A DNA stretch of 64,000 nucleotides, taken from Mesodorylaimus sp. YZB2_4. Its lineage: Eukaryota; Nematoda; Enoplea; Dorylaimida; Dorylaimidae. Every line of letters begins with the position of its first letter. The first letter of the stretch is position 1. Below are positions 1-12,881 of the stretch, piece by piece. The notes under the pieces were generated by a model. It ran no database searches. It was not told where the DNA came from and saw only the letters and a list, made by a program, of their open reading frames with translations. The stretch is from the NCBI GenBank assembly GCA_030248295.1, contig JASANH010001643.1, forward strand, positions 372,001 through 436,000, read 5' to 3'. The position numbers and the translations under genes are program-made.

Positions 1-1086
1 GATGCGGCGAGATATGTGGTGAGTGGTGAATCACCTTATGCTCGATCGACCTATCGATATACGCCATTGATCGCTTGGTTATTGACCCCGACTATTTTCT
101 TGGATATTCCTGAATTCGGAAAGATTATTTTCACTTTGCTTGATCTCGTTTCAGCAATTTCAGTTTATGCAATTGTGAAAAAGGATGGAAAAAGCGACGA
201 GGTAGCCATCGTATCGGCTTGTCTAGTATTATATAATCCATTGAATGCAGTGGTCTCGGCACGAGGAAATGCTGAATCGTTATTATCGACTATGGTCTTA
301 TTGATTGTGTATTTATTGGGAAATAATGGATCGATAATTGGATATAAACAGTGGATATTGGCTGCTATGGTACACGGTTTGGGTGTACATTTGAAAATTT
401 ATCCTCTCATTTATTTGCCATCAATATTTTTCAATTCGGCTAAAATTCTGGATGGGGATTCACTGAAATGTATGATTTGGAAATTTACTAGAAATGATCG
501 TGGTATTATTTATGGTCTTATTTGTATGATTACGCTTGGTTTATTGACATTGACCTTTTATGGAATTTATGGTCAAATATTTTTGGATGAAGCTCTTCTT
601 TATCATTTATCACGTCGAGATGTGAAACATAATTTTTCGCCCTATTTCTATCCTCTTTATTTAAGCCAAGATGATCCTCGATGGCAGTGGATTGGTTCAT
701 TGGCATTTATTCCTCAATTATTCATCGTCTTATTCTTTTCTTGGCGATATCGTCACGACATTGGTTTCAGCTGGTTCGTTTCGACCTTTGCTTTCGTCAC
801 TTTCAATAAGGTGTGTACTTCCCAATATTTCGTGTGGTATTTGACATTGGTGCCACTTATTTGGTATAAGCTGGCATTGAGATGGTGCAAGCTAGTCACT
901 ATGGTCAGTGTTTGGGTCATAGCGCAGGCCATCTGGTTATCACTGGCCTACTTATTAGAATTCAAGGGCTACAATGTCTTCTTGCTGGTTTGGATAGCTA
1001 GCTTATTTTTCCTCGTCGTCAATTGCTGGGTGCTCGCGTGCTTATTGAGGGCTTACACTTCAGCGAAGGAGGACAAAAAATCGTGA
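1..1086 (+). CDS. PIGM: GPI mannosyltransferase 1 (PIG-M), 3' part
   Basis: PIG-M adds the first mannose to the GPI anchor precursor in the ER membrane, using dolichol-phosphate-mannose. The frame is already open at base 1 and reads DAARYVVSGESPY then YRYTPLIAWLLTP, which matches the family just after its catalytic luminal loop. The true start and the acidic catalytic motif therefore lie outside the window. About 360 residues are present, with roughly eight hydrophobic segments and a charged C-terminal end before the TGA at 1084-1086. No intron is seen in this part. Identification rests on remembered family similarity and is firm; the gene is only cut by the window edge. Confidence 0.9.
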   Translation, partial: DAARYVVSGESPYARSTYRYTPLIAWLLTPTIFLDIPEFGKIIFTLLDLVSAISVYAIVKKDGKSDEVAIVSACLVLYNPLNAVVSARGNAESLLSTMVLLIVYLLGNNGSIIGYKQWILAAMVHGLGVHLKIYPLIYLPSIFFNSAKILDGDSLKCMIWKFTRNDRGIIYGLICMITLGLLTLTFYGIYGQIFLDEALLYHLSRRDVKHNFSPYFYPLYLSQDDPRWQWIGSLAFIPQLFIVLFFSWRYRHDIGFSWFVSTFAFVTFNKVCTSQYFVWYLTLVPLIWYKLALRWCKLVTMVSVWVIAQAIWLSLAYLLEFKGYNVFLLVWIASLFFLVVNCWVLACLLRAYTSAKEDKKS

Positions 1087-1413
1087 TATTCTATCCAATT
1101 GTTCTTTTGCTCAGTTTCTAATTATATAAGTGCAATTCAGTGCGCAATTTAATATCTTCCAACACCTTATAAATTATTTGAGGGAGGGTGCTGCATATTT
1201 AAGCATCAGGATAATAAAGCGAGTAAAAGAGTAATAAGCTAAGCTACCCTGGCCCTAATCACAAATGAATACTAGACTGGCAGCCACCACGAGTTGCCAA
1301 CACCCGACCAACTTAGCAGCACGCACAGCAAACACTTATCACATGATCAAGGGTGCCCTGCCCGTAAAAGGACGTGTAAGTACTGTATACACTCGCGTGC
1401 TCCAATGACATGT

Positions 1414-4400
1414 CTACACTTCCAATCCTCGTTTCGATGGTGGGATTAGATGCGGGGGTAATTCATTGGGCATCTCACTGCCTTCCAATTTCAGGTTGAT
1501 CAAATAGTTGGCCAAGGCGAACTCGTCCGAATCTAGCATGCCATCTTTGTCCACGTCTGCCAATTTCCATATCTTACCCAGCACCGAATTGGGTAATTTC
1601 GATTTGACCATATGCGATTTTGCGGCTGCACCTGAAACGAAAGAGCAATAATTACAGTGCGCATGAAAAGAGGGACAAGTTGGCCGAAGATGTCAGAGAA
1701 TTGGCCTGGCTGGGTCCTGTCGTGGCCCAATGTTAGACGTCTCCATTTCCCACAGGGTGAGCCACCAGCGAGTGTACATTTCCTGGGCAGGTTGGGCGTC
1801 CCCGTTTTACACTGGGTGAGCATTTCAGGTTTCACCACATCACTGAGGTAAGCGCGCTCGAGTCGAGGGTGAAGAGACAGGTTTACAAAGAATGATTTAC
1901 CTCGAACCCTCGATTGTTCAAACCACCTTTGGTCATGTTATGTGGCAAAACATGAACATGGACAAAGTTCGACAGGACCCCCCGCCAGGGCTCCAGCATT
2001 ATCTCACCTGTAATTTTCCCATCCGCCGGGTTCAACGAATGGAAAGATTCATCCCATTTGTACCGCTCTTTGCTGACGACCCATTCCGTCTCTTCCCTGC
2101 CCTTGTCCACGCCTTCGCCTTGACCAGGTGCAAATGGCGATTCTTGCGCGCCCTCGAATGCACCGCCCTTGACAACAGGCGCCGACGATTTCACATCTTC
2201 CTCCTGAGGAATCTGCGCCATGAGTTTAGCTAAAACAGAGGACTTGAGGCTAGAATGTTTCGAGTCCACCGTGTTATCATAGGGGCTATCTCCTCGCCTA
2301 CACACGCCTATCCTTTCTTCCAACCAACATCGATGGGCGCTGTAGCTCGATGCGATGTGACAATTTGGACAGATGCGTAAAACAGTCCAAATTGCGGGCA
2401 GCAATGGCCACTTCATGTCATGTCATATCATGTCGTACTTTATCCATAGCCAAGCACTGTACAGCGCACTCCAGGGCTAAGGACCACATATTTGACAATC
2501 ATTTTGTACCAAGGCGGACCCTCCCCTCTAACATAAGTGCGCACCCAGCGTGAGAGGCAGACGCCTTAACTCGCTAGGCTACGACCCTGGTAACCCCACG
2601 TCTAATGCAAAATTTGAATTTCCCGCTAAAGACTTCCTATGGCAGTTTTACATGGATGTAACGATCCTATTCCAAGACATGTTTTTACAGAGTTTTCATT
2701 TTATCGATGTTTTTTCTAGTTAATGTTGGACTAACTCAATTATTTCTTTCAAAAAGAGTTATAGTTTTTTAGCATGAAAAAGCTTTAAAAAAAAGAACTT
2801 TTTATCAATGTAAAAGTAAAACTGTAATAAGCGGTTCGCAGCGGGAAATTCAAATTTTACTGAGGCTTGCAAAATGGTCCATACTCCAGTCTTTACTTAC
2901 CAATGTCATTGGACAGCATACTATCGACTTGTTGCAGTAGCCGTTCCTTCATCGGATTGAACTTGGCAAAGTCATGATGTTCGAGCATCTCTTGCATTCG
3001 TCTGATATCCGGGAAGTCGCCCAGCGAGATGTTGCTGTCTCTCTAAATTGATATGGGCTGATTAGATCGATGTCCGCTCTGCGCAGGTGCAAACACTAGC
3101 ACTAATTCATGGTATTAGCTGGCTAATGTCTCTCCACGGGGCGAGCCACCCACAGTCTAGCGTACAAGGCACGCGGAAGGGGGCCTGAACCCAGGGCCAG
3201 CCCAGCCACCGCACCAGATCCCCAACAAGTGTCACCCTCTTCTTACCTGTATCTGGGCATAGATCTTGTCCAAATTCTGAATAAGTTGCTTCTTGGTCTT
3301 GTCCTTTCCAATCATGGACGGCATATCCTTCTTCAATTGAGATATGATAAATGCGTGTACTTTGGCCAATCGTGCTCTCTTAATCAAATCGTTCAATTTT
3401 CTCAACGCCGCATTTCTTGGTAAGCTTTGCAGATCTTGAAACAAATCGCGTTGTTCATCCTCGAATAGACGACGATTGACATCGTTCTGCAACGGGTGGT
3501 CCCAAAATGTACCAATGTAAACACGAGCCACTTCCGGTGTCTTGAACACTTTGCCCAACGACCACATCAACGCCCCGTAGACACGCATCAATTGCTGATG
3601 GTCAACCATGTCCGCTTTGTTTAAGACGATACGAATTTTATCCTCGTTCCCTTGCAAGGCTTCGATGCAACGACGAAATTCATCAGAAATATCCAACTTA
3701 TGAGCATCGAACAATAAAATGATTCGATCCACACGTTGGGCAAACCTGAACGTACAGGTGTTCAAGGAACTGACCAACGGTCACTCCAAATCTAGCCTGC
3801 GGTTGAAGTGCACACATCCCTCCCCTCTCTCTTGAATGTGGACCTGCCCAGGTCAAACACCTGGTTTGGGTTGTACAGTACAACAGCTGGTTGCCTTTAT
3901 TGGCAGCTCGATGTCCCCCGTCCAGGCCAGGCAGAAACCCATCTCTGGCGGCCACCACGAAGGAGATCATCTGCTCCCCACGGTATCTTCTCCAATGGGG
4001 TCTACCCAGCCTATTAGTCAATTCCCGCAGGTCCTTTCCTCCACGGGGTTCGTAAAAGGCGTGGAAAATAAGTTTCCCTGATTTTTTCTAGGTTCTCCGC
4101 ACAAAAATTGGGTTTCTCCCCTGATAATTTTCACACTGTCCCATCACCACTATCACGATCATGATGGCTTCAGGAAAGCCGACCAAACGTGCGTGAGGCT
4201 ACCCTCACGCTCCCCACCTCCACAAAAGCCACCAATTCTACTCACCATTCGAGGACTCCACAAAAATCGTATCCGCGGTCGATTCGCTGTTTCTCGCCGG
4301 ACAATATACCTGGTGTGTCAATGATGGTAATACTTTTGAGGACCGGATTATTCACTTTCGAACATTGAAGTCGATTCAAAAAAGCGTTTCCAAACTTTGA

Positions 4401-5883
4401 CAAGGGCCGAAACTGACGCTTGGTATCGACGACTAATGCGTTACCTGAAAACACATGGTCCATTAGTTCAAGGGGTCTACAGAAATTGAATATATGAACG
4501 ATCATGAGTCAAAGAATCGATTATTCTGAACTTATCTACAACAAATGAGCAAAAAATCATCTTTTAAATCCGTTTAGCAAGTCCCGAGATACCGGTAGGT
4601 AAAAAAAGGCTACCTGGTGCGTCTGGAATGCACGGCATGGGGAATAGGGCACTACTCCTTGGGCTCGGTCAAATTACCCCTGCGCATTTTATCCCTGGGT
4701 CTCATAAAAAAACCTGGCACTGAAATCCATGAAAAAACATGTTCACGTTCAGGCGAAAATTCAAAATTAAAACGGGCGGGAAAATAACAGCCCGGTACAC
4801 ATTCTCGCTGGCCGGCTGAACTGCACAACATGCAGACTACGGACTTGGAATTTCGGAGACCCATCCATTAGAAAAGCTGAATAACGATTTTTCAGGCGAC
4901 TAGAACTAAACTTTTTTATTTCTAATGATGATTTCTCTTCGCCAGTAAAAATGAACCTAATGCAATCGCGGTCTGCCTCGATTTGTCCCTGGCGTCTGGC
5001 TACACAGAATTCTAGGTGCTTTCTCCGGAATGGAAGGGGGGATGAAAATGTTGGCAGATCCTCCTGCAGATAAGCACGAGCTGTCGAGCAACAGTTTTTC
5101 CACTCACATTTCAATGAGCTTGGTTTCTGGGCCCAGACTACAGTACATCCCTCTCGATTCGTGGTGTCGTGTGCACGCTCATGAATAAGCGACCACCACG
5201 AAACCATAGGGGACCCTTTGCAATTTTTTAACCTACAAAACCCAGGGGGTTGTCCCAACCAGCTATTCCCACATGGCATCATAATTGAAGTAAAGCACAG
5301 GGACTCAACATAATGGCAGCCTTAAATTGTGGCTACATCAACAAATTTTGGACACCTTCTCTCAAATCAATGTCTGAGAAAAACGTCGTGGATTTAAGAA
5401 GTTATCATTTGCCATCTGTTTCGGCCACTCCTGGTCACGTTTCGCAAGTGGACTTTGACTCAATGGCAATAAAAGTAGTGAGGGGGTCACTAGACTTGAT
5501 GCCGAATCAGGCTAGTTTGGCGCAGGCCCGATGACTCATAACCCCTGCTTACCAGGTATGACGCCCTCCTCCTCATCATACATAACGGCGATGAATCGAT
5601 CGGTGGTTGGTTCAGGTCCAATACGCATTCCAGGAAAATCCTGCTCCAATAAGTATCGAATAAAGGTGGTCTTGCCCGTCGAGTATTGTCCAACTAATAG
5701 GATCATCGGCTTTGCATCAAAATCCGGATCATCCAATGGCGGTGAATGAAAATCATGAAATTTATAATGTTCTTCTAACGGAAGCAGTTTTTGTTTATAA
5801 ATCTGCTTCAAACCGTCAGCCACGCTCCTGTACACTTCAGGTTCCTTTTTCCGACGATCATCTCCACCGAGCCAAGAAAACAT
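1414..5883 (-). CDS. EHD1: EH-domain ATPase of endocytic recycling (EHD1/RME-1)
   Basis: EHD proteins are dynamin-like membrane-remodelling ATPases that drive recycling from endosomes to the plasma membrane. Six exons join in phase: 5553-5883, 4246-4444, 3247-3745, 2901-3042, 2008-2229 and 1414-1631, giving 536 aa (family about 534). The protein starts MFSWLGG, has the P-loop GQYSTGKT at residues 65-72, then [12 protein letters not shown], a helical region, and a C-terminal EH domain with one clear EF-hand loop ([13 protein letters not shown]). It ends PPSKRGLEV. Every junction has GT-AG and preserves the family alignment, for example VIPG|NALVVD. The third intron (2230-2900) holds a SINE copy. 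No defect is seen. Confidence 0.95.
2416..2590 (-). repeat. SINE-like element, family 1
   Basis: Read on the minus strand, it has a tRNA-like head (GTAGCCTAGCGAGTTAAGGC, then TGCCTCTCACGC). The tail reads CCTTAGCCCTGGAGTGCGC and ends with GGATAAAGTACGACATG. Other copies lie at 6740-6920 (+), 24180-24300 (+, tail part) and 38815-38985 (-). It sits in an intron of the EHD gene. Confidence 0.7.
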
Positions 5884-6426
5884 TTTCCGATTTTTTACAG
5901 GTTTCGAATTCTGCGAATAAAGACAACCAGGCATTTTGTGCAAAACTGAGCAAGTCCTACTCCAACCCTGCTCTATCGAGGCAATCCCAGACCCAGTTTC
6001 ACTCTTTATAAACCAATCAAACAAGCAACCCACAAACCAACATTAGCTTACCTTCGAAGCGACACAGGCCCGGCCTCAACTTCGCTCACACCACCGAAAC
6101 GTACCAAAACGGCTTCGACTGCTGAAATCGAAAGAACTATATGCTTCAAGCCGAAAAATGTGAAGAACGCCAGAATGTAGGCACGAAAAAAGGCAGTTTC
6201 AGGCGAACTGCTGTGACAAATCGCTCAGCAATGCAAATACAAATATCCAAGCTCCACCCACGAGTTGCCATGCACGGCTAACAGAATAACGACACAAGGT
6301 AAGTGGAATATCGATCGTTTAGATAATACAACCAACGCATATCAAAATGTTTACTGACCGAAAGTTGTAAAACGTCAAAAAATGAAGTGCAATCCGTGTC
6401 ATAATACTGCTACTATAATGAGTGTA

Positions 6427-8104
6427 TCAGATTTCATCCATTTCTTCAAAGTTCTCTTCAGGAAAATCACCAACCACAACGTCTTGAGGTCGAACAAAGG
6501 CGCCATAGTTCGGGGAACATTCGAAATACCGTTTTCCTTCGATGGACCCATCATTCTTGCCCACTGGTTCGTCATATTTAACGCCTATGAAATGGCCCGG
6601 TTTGAAATGAGTTTTGCCTGAAAAGGATAAAATTGGCTATGAAAAAAAGCTGCCCGGGGTTCGAACCATGGACCTTCCAATTAGCAAGTTGAGGCCATCG
6701 CAAAGCTACTTTGCACTTGTCCAAAGCCTATCCGATCAGTCTAACGGATCGGGGCCTAGTAGGTTAAGCGTATGCCTCTCACGCTAGGTGCGCATTTACA
6801 GGAAAGGGTTCGACTCCGGCCTGAGTAAACAATTAATGTCGACTAATGTCTCCCTAGCCTTCGAATGCGCTGTGTAGTGCTTGCTATGGATAAAGTATGA
6901 CACGACATGACAACGGGGTCAAGGCAGATGAGATGAAGCTACCCAAGACCTGGCAGACGTGGGAGGCCTGCCCCTACGGCTGAAACATCAACCCGAGGGG
7001 GTTTCGTTTCCGAGCAGAAGAGATGAGATCGATAACCTGCCAGGCACGAGGGTTACCCAACCTCTCGAAAATCTGAAATGAGTTGACAGGGGTGGCATGA
7101 CTCAAAGTCGGCTCTTCAATCCAGGGATTGAGACAAGAGATCGCTTCTTACCCACAAACATCACTGATCCACGTTTTGGAGGATTGCTCGGTAACCTGAC
7201 TTCGCATCTCTGCCCGACCTGCAGTGGGAAGTAAGATCTCACACTGATGGTCACAGAATAGGCATATTCTTACCTTGATATTCGCAGCTACACAGGCCGT
7301 CTCAGCTTCAAGTTGCTGCATCTCACTTTGCTTTTGCTTTTGTCCATCGGCGTCGTATTTTCCCAATTGCATTTGCCGTTTCCAAGCTCGAACGCTATCT
7401 GCAATTCGAGGCAAACTGAATTGAAGGTTCGTCAGCACAGCCATCGGCTTACCAGTTTTTTTATCGTATGCCTCATCGGACAATTCGAATTTTGGGACAT
7501 CCCCCGAATCATCGTCCAGCCGGGTTGCATTGCCGCTGGTGTCGATTACCTAAAACAACTGATGGCCAGAAAAATGGAGAAGACAACGAATCATAAAACA
7601 CTTACGTGAATTATCGATCCATCGATTATCTTTGATTCGACAAGATTCAAAGAACTGTCTGTCAATTCTGCAATTAGCTTGTCCTCTTTCGTACGTAGCT
7701 CTAATTTCATAGCTTCCGGTACAATGCCCGTTAGAAGTTCTAATTTCGACTAAAGGGAAAACATAATTAAGTTACTCACCAGTCAATAAGAGGGCACCCT
7801 TGTTTACACACGAAGGGCTCAGTGCTGCACAAATAAACAAAAAAGGAGATTTGATGTGAGACCAAACTTTTTGAGGAGAACCGACTGCTGATCATAATAC
7901 CTTGCTGCTCTGTATGTTCCTATGTAGCCTATTCAGTATTCTTGTCTGATCATTCGATCGATGACATGGACCTGTTGTTGCTGACGCGAACCTTTGTGTA
8001 CTCACCTTCAAATCATTGATCGTCGTGGTGGCAGGGAAACGACGTTCGGAGTGGAATGAATTGACGTTACTTGTAACTACAACGCTAATAAACGAAGTGG
8101 CCAT
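6427..8104 (-). CDS. TBCB: Tubulin-folding cofactor B
   Basis: TBCB takes alpha-tubulin from the chaperonin and, with cofactor E, prepares it for the dimer-assembly complex in the cytosol. Five exons join in phase: 8006-8104, 7606-7749, 7274-7549, 7152-7218 and 6427-6617, giving 258 aa (human 244). Residues 1 to about 90 form the ubiquitin-like domain (starts [14 protein letters not shown]). A charged helical linker with [14 protein letters not shown] follows. The C-terminal CAP-Gly domain carries [20 protein letters not shown] and the signature GKNDGSI. The protein ends in an acidic EEMDEI tail, as TBCB does. A SINE and another repeat sit in the last intron (6618-7151). Transcription is divergent from the SERTA gene. 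Confidence 0.93.
6740..6920 (+). repeat. SINE-like element, family 1
   Basis: This is the best-kept head: a box-A-like CCTAGTAGGTTAAGCG, the loop CTCTCAC, and a box-B-like GGGTTCGACTCC, as in a Glu-type tRNA, though not foldable as an active tRNA by eye. The tail contains GAATGCGCTGTGTAGTGCTT and GGATAAAGTATGACACGACA. It lies in the last intron of TBCB. Confidence 0.75.
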
Positions 8105-8849
8105 TTTTCAAACCTAGTAAGAAATCCCCTGAAATCAAAGACAGAAAAAAAATTCGAAGATGCAATTGTGAAAAAAGTTAGCGAAACTTACTTCCTTTTC
8201 ACTGTTTCCTTTTCACTTTGATTGAAACAGCGCTGTGTCCGCCAAATCAATTTTCAAATCGTTCGTTGGGCGGAGCACCATCTTGATTAAGATGAGTCAT
8301 CTCCCGCGAAATGCAGACATTTTAACTGCTTATAACAAAATGTAACTAGTGAGATCATGCAGTGTGTGCGTGGGCGAGAAATTCACGGGATCAACAAGGA
8401 AAAGCACGTAGCCCCATCACGTTCACGCTCAAGTCATTTCATACGTTTTGTGCAGGCGCGAGCGGTTGCTTCGCCAAATTAGGTATGTATAGCAGAAGTG
8501 GGAATTTTCCGTTAGTTACGAAATGCCTTATCTGCTTAGGGGATCACGGAGGGACAGGTCGACAGTATGTGGTGTATGAACAGTTGCTCTTACCTTCAAT
8601 CGTGGACCCGGGCTTCCTATAGGCAGGACAGGTATTGTAGAGAGAATTCTAGTAGGCCTATCGTCTCCTATGCCTTGTCTAGGTGACTGATGTCCAAAGA
8701 GAATTGTGCTGTAGGCCTAATTGCCACTCATTATCCTAATATCTTATGTATCGTGTTAATTTTTAGAGACCTGGAGAACGTAATTTCGCCGAAATTCCTC
8801 TCATCAATCGTTGAATTCATTCCAGTTAATAATCGACCAGAATTCGAAG

Positions 8850-9632
8850 ATGCCTGATCAAGGAGAATACGAAAATATTGCCAATACCTCATTTTTGTTA
8901 GCCGGCGATGAGTGTTTCGAAAACGGTCCGTCCTCACCCGATATCCCAAAGACCAAACGAGACGTCTTTGACATGACGGTGTGGAAACTGCATACTTTAA
9001 ATCGGCCGGCCAGACGCGATTGCTCATTGCGAAAGTCGGTATTGATTTTCAATCTTCTACGATGCCTTCAACGAGAAAATTCCTACGATGTGCCCTACGA
9101 GGTCGATATGATTTCTGATGCAGCCAGTTGTACAGAAAATCAAATCGACAAGACGGAACATGACGACATTGGAATGATCGATGACGAATTGCCGTACGAG
9201 AGTGATTCCAACGAGTCGGTCGATTCGGAAACCAAGGCTGCTATTATATCATTATCAGCGATCGATCAAGCCAAACCAGTCGAACACCAATCGCCAGTCA
9301 ACATCACTTTTCAGTTTTCATCGGTAACCGGAAGTGCGTGGAGTTCGGTTAGCTGCGGGGCGGCGGAACCGGAAATGATGGATATCGACCAACGAAATGA
9401 TTTGTCTTCGTTCGTCAGCCTTACCACCCGCGTTTCTGAAGCGGGTTCCCATCGAGCGTCCGACGATGGTTTGATCACGGAGTCGTATCGTTTATTGGAG
9501 AACGGTGGTTGTATTTTGGGCGATCCTGGTTATCAATTCGGCCGCAATAAGTCTTACGCTGGCGCCGTGACCAGTGCCAATGGTGAATACCGTCCATTCG
9601 ATACGACTGGTGGCTTCAATTTATTCGCCTAA
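8850..9632 (+). CDS. SERTA-domain transcriptional co-regulator
   Basis: A single exon encodes 260 aa. Near residues 35-75 the segment VFDMTVWKLHTLNR followed by LRKSVLIFNLLRCLQRE matches the SERTA motif of SERTAD proteins, nuclear cofactors that bind CDK4, E2F-DP or bromodomain proteins. The rest is acidic and low in predicted order, with many Ser, Asp and Glu residues, as in the activation regions of that family. I chose the ATG at 8850 (MPDQGEYEN). An in-frame ATG at 8811 would add 13 residues and cannot be excluded. The motif match is good but short, so no specific paralogue is assigned. Confidence 0.7.
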   Translation: MPDQGEYENIANTSFLLAGDECFENGPSSPDIPKTKRDVFDMTVWKLHTLNRPARRDCSLRKSVLIFNLLRCLQRENSYDVPYEVDMISDAASCTENQIDKTEHDDIGMIDDELPYESDSNESVDSETKAAIISLSAIDQAKPVEHQSPVNITFQFSSVTGSAWSSVSCGAAEPEMMDIDQRNDLSSFVSLTTRVSEAGSHRASDDGLITESYRLLENGGCILGDPGYQFGRNKSYAGAVTSANGEYRPFDTTGGFNLFA

Positions 9633-9899
9633 GAAAAAGTAAGAAGTTTTTGTTATGGTTTCTCTGCTTCCTCGTGCTAAAATAGTGCTAATCGTATTTT
9701 TTTGGAGGAAAAAACGGGTGATCCTCAGGAGTTTTCTGTTTCCTTTACTTTCACATGAGTTTTGCTTTTCCGCATGCTCTATGAGCCAAATATCGCCAAA
9801 TTCATTGGTCATATTGATGATCACGCCAGTTTTTGAGAGGTTCCAATTTACTGATCATTCGAGTCCTTGTTTTCGAATAAATTTTCTTTTTTAATCTGT

Positions 9900-12437
9900 T
9901 TTTCTATCCTTTTCTTTTTTCTTGTGCTGTGACCAAATAAGTTTGATTTTCTTTTTCGATTTCAAGTTAAACGTGCGTATTTATGGTGCGAAAGTGATTT
10001 TGGTGTATTTGTGCTCGGTATGGGCACCAAGCATTGGAATCTTCCGAACTGAGTTTATAAAGTTTTGGATGCCTAGCTTTATAGCTTTGTCAAATTTTGC
10101 TTTTGCTATTAGTTTGGGAGTTAGTGTTATTTGTAATGTGCATTCTGTGTAGGTTTAGGTCGAAGCTGTTATGTTTCCTGCTGTGAGCGATGCATATTTG
10201 GATATGGTGCGGCGAGATTAGGTGTAAGTTAGCTCGTTTAATCAGAGCTGTGATCTCGTGACATCGAGGCGTTACGCTTTGTAAGTTGCGTTTGATATGT
10301 GGTAAATTGGTTTTGACATTTGCACCTGGGTGTGTGCCAGTGACTCTGGAGGTGAGCGAGCCAACCTGCATCGTTGAAGGATGACGCAGAGCGCAGGATA
10401 GACAAGAGGAAGGTCGAACAAATTGGGGGGGGGGGGGGATGCCTCGAGAGTGTGCAACACCTACCCATAGCACTTTGAGGCGTGCCAGGAGGGCCTCTTT
10501 CAGAATCGATTACTGGCTCCGAGGGGCCAGTGTTTTAAATTGCCAGACCCGATGAGTGGATGAGCTGGCGGTGGGATCCCACGAGGATTATGGCCATTAC
10601 ACCTGTGTCACACAGTAGTCGATCCTGAGTTGCCTGCGGCAGCAACTGATTCTATTCCGGCTGGGGTAGCAGTTCACCAAGCATTCTTGGATAGTTTTTC
10701 ACTGTTGCAGCAAGACGATCGCTGGGCAGCCGCGGTGGCTCAGTTGGCGTTGGTCCCGCGCTGCTTGGGCCAGCAACCCTGACTGGGAGGCCGCAGTTCT
10801 GTTCCGACTGAGGACGGCAGTTTAGTAAGTTCGTCGCTGGCCTTGCACACCTTGGGTCTGGGCGACTCACCCAGTACTTACGAGTGGCGGACGCCGAACG
10901 AGTAGAGAATCGGGAGACTGGCTCTCGACCACTAGTCAGGAAAGGTCCCTCCCTTCTCCTCCAGTATCATCCTGGGATGCTGGTGCTGTCACAGGATGCC
11001 CTCGTGTGGAGGTGCTCCTAGTGGAGACACACACAGGGAAGCTGCCGTGACAGATGGTCACCTCAAGGCCCGTCTTGCCTATAGCCGGCCATCAGTCATG
11101 CGGGCCGGCTACAGGCAAGACGGGTTGGAAGCCCCGCTGGGAACTGGGGCGGGACGGGACCCAACCCACAAAAATTTTCAAAAACTATTCAAAAGTTTCT
11201 GCGCACCCCCCTGGCAGGGTCGACAGGGAATCTAGAAAGTCATTCTCGGCCGTTACTGTATCTGGGACCGCCTCCAGTCTCGGCTACGTTCGTACTGATG
11301 AGCAGGATGTTGGTCAGGCCTTCAATCAAAGCCTTCGTTGCCGGGTACCCCGCCGTGTCCAGGTGCGTGAAGTTGGTTTGTTACGATTATCAGGCCATGT
11401 GCCCCAGGGAAGACATTTTGAGTGTGAAGAATACTGCTTGTCCTCGGGCTCTTCTCTGAAGCCCACAACTCCCTTGCCCATCCATGCTCTCTCCCTGTGG
11501 TTCTGAGCTTGTGCACGAACGTGGATCGCGTTCTAGGTAGGAAGGCTGAAAATGGCTGAATCGATCAAGGCTGAGTGCACATGTTTTCTGATACGGTTTG
11601 ACGTGTTGCGGCGTGCAAAGACTGCTTTGCAGGTGTTGAGCCCCTTGGCACGAAGGTATCTGCACTGCCTCCTCCTTCGCTAACTAAGGTCTCGACTCCA
11701 GCCCATCAGCTTCCGGAAAGTGTCCAGATTTGATGACAATCCAGCAGGACTCCGTCAACTATGCCACCTAGCTCCAGAATTTTGTTGGATTTGCTCAGAA
11801 GTCCGATATTTCTTTCATTACGGAGCTGGAGACATGCATAATTTCGAAATACAGACGTTGAAGTGTGACTGCAGATTAGCTGCTAATGTGTTATCAGGAT
11901 GACGTGTTGGTGTGCTTACTTCAGCTGCCATATCCTCGCACTGTATACCATGTGTATGCGAAGTTTTGTTCCTGGAAATCACGCCCCATCGTCACTATCA
12001 TATGGTCACTGTCACTGCAATAGTGGGACCATGCTGGAGAACCATGCACTTCCTTTTCCAGCACCCCTCGCACACTTCGCAATCTTTAAGTCACGTTGTC
12101 AATTGGAAGGAGACTTCTGATTGGATACTTCCTCCAGGCAGCCTCCAGTCGATTCCTCACGTCGCCTTTTTTCGGCTGCTGGCCCAAGGGTTCAAAAGGT
12201 GCTCAGCTTCACAAGCCTATAGCTACAGCTTGCTGAGAAGCGACTACTGAAATTTGTGTAACCAGCATTCAACCACTCCGGTTGATGTTTCCTAGCCAAT
12301 TACACTTGGCTGTTGCACTCACTCACTGTGACAAAGGTCGCAGAAGAGTGTTTTGCACAGATCAGATCGCCCCAGTACCATGAACGAAACACGGATCGGC
12401 AACGATGACCAATTCAAGTACGTGGCACACAGATCAT
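9900..12437. other. Gene-poor stretch
   Basis: About 2.5 kb between the SERTA gene and the RING gene with no coding frame I can support. It holds a run of about 13 G near 10427, the SINE-like element at 10700-10930 and diffuse repeat fragments near 10480-10600 and 12285. Confidence 0.5.
10700..10930 (+). repeat. tRNA-headed SINE-like element, family 2
   Basis: GCCGCGGTGGCTCAGTTGGC looks like a box A, and GTTCTGTTCCGACTGAGG like a worn box B. Downstream is the inverse of the family-2 motif (GCCTTGCACACC...GACTCACCC). Other copies of that motif are at about 3137-3180, 19785-19815, 54714-54750 and 58065-58095. Confidence 0.5.
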
Positions 12438-12881
12438 TCAGTTGTTGGCTTCGTGGGCAGCAGCACCGATTTCACGCAGCAGTTGCTCGAGCACCAGGTT
12501 CGTGGGCAGACAGTCGAGGCGACCATGCGGCACCTCGGACTCTTGGCGGCACAGCGGGCACAATAAACGGCTCCAATAATCGAACGTGGACGACGTTCGT
12601 TGCCATCTGACCAAGCACTGCAAGCAGAAACTATGCCCGCACTCGAGAGTCTTGATGGGACAGCGAAAGTTGTCCATGCAGATCGAACAGATGGCGCTGG
12701 TGTCGTCAGTCGGGATTGCAGATCGCTTGAGACGAGGCATCGAGACGATGATCACTCTCGGATCGCCGTCGGGTGAACCAGTGCGACTGATCGAAAAGTA
12801 CGCATTTCCTTCCATTTTGAACATACAGCCGTCGATTACCAGTTCGAGTAGCCCAACCAACTTTCCATGCGTGCCGCCCAT
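12438..12881 (-). CDS. RING-finger protein, probable E3 ubiquitin ligase
   Basis: The uninterrupted frame encodes 147 aa. Its second half has a C3HC4 RING: CSIC, then ECGHSFCLQC, then CPLC, with a 19-residue stretch between the second and third pairs. RING domains recruit ubiquitin-loaded E2 enzymes. The 65 residues before the RING have no motif I recognise. The first ATG after an in-frame TGA is at 12881, which supports this start; an upstream exon is possible but I saw none. The C-terminus is a short leucine-rich helix (LVLEQLLREIG). Partner and target are unknown. Confidence 0.65.
   Translation of the reverse strand: MGGTHGKLVGLLELVIDGCMFKMEGNAYFSISRTGSPDGDPRVIIVSMPRLKRSAIPTDDTSAICSICMDNFRCPIKTLECGHSFCLQCLVRWQRTSSTFDYWSRLLCPLCRQESEVPHGRLDCLPTNLVLEQLLREIGAAAHEANN

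Noticed and set aside
6740..6830. A possible functional tRNA gene
   Set aside because: It has box A- and B-like words and a Glu-like loop, but the arms do not pair well by eye and the same head recurs with a fixed non-tRNA tail, so it is a SINE.
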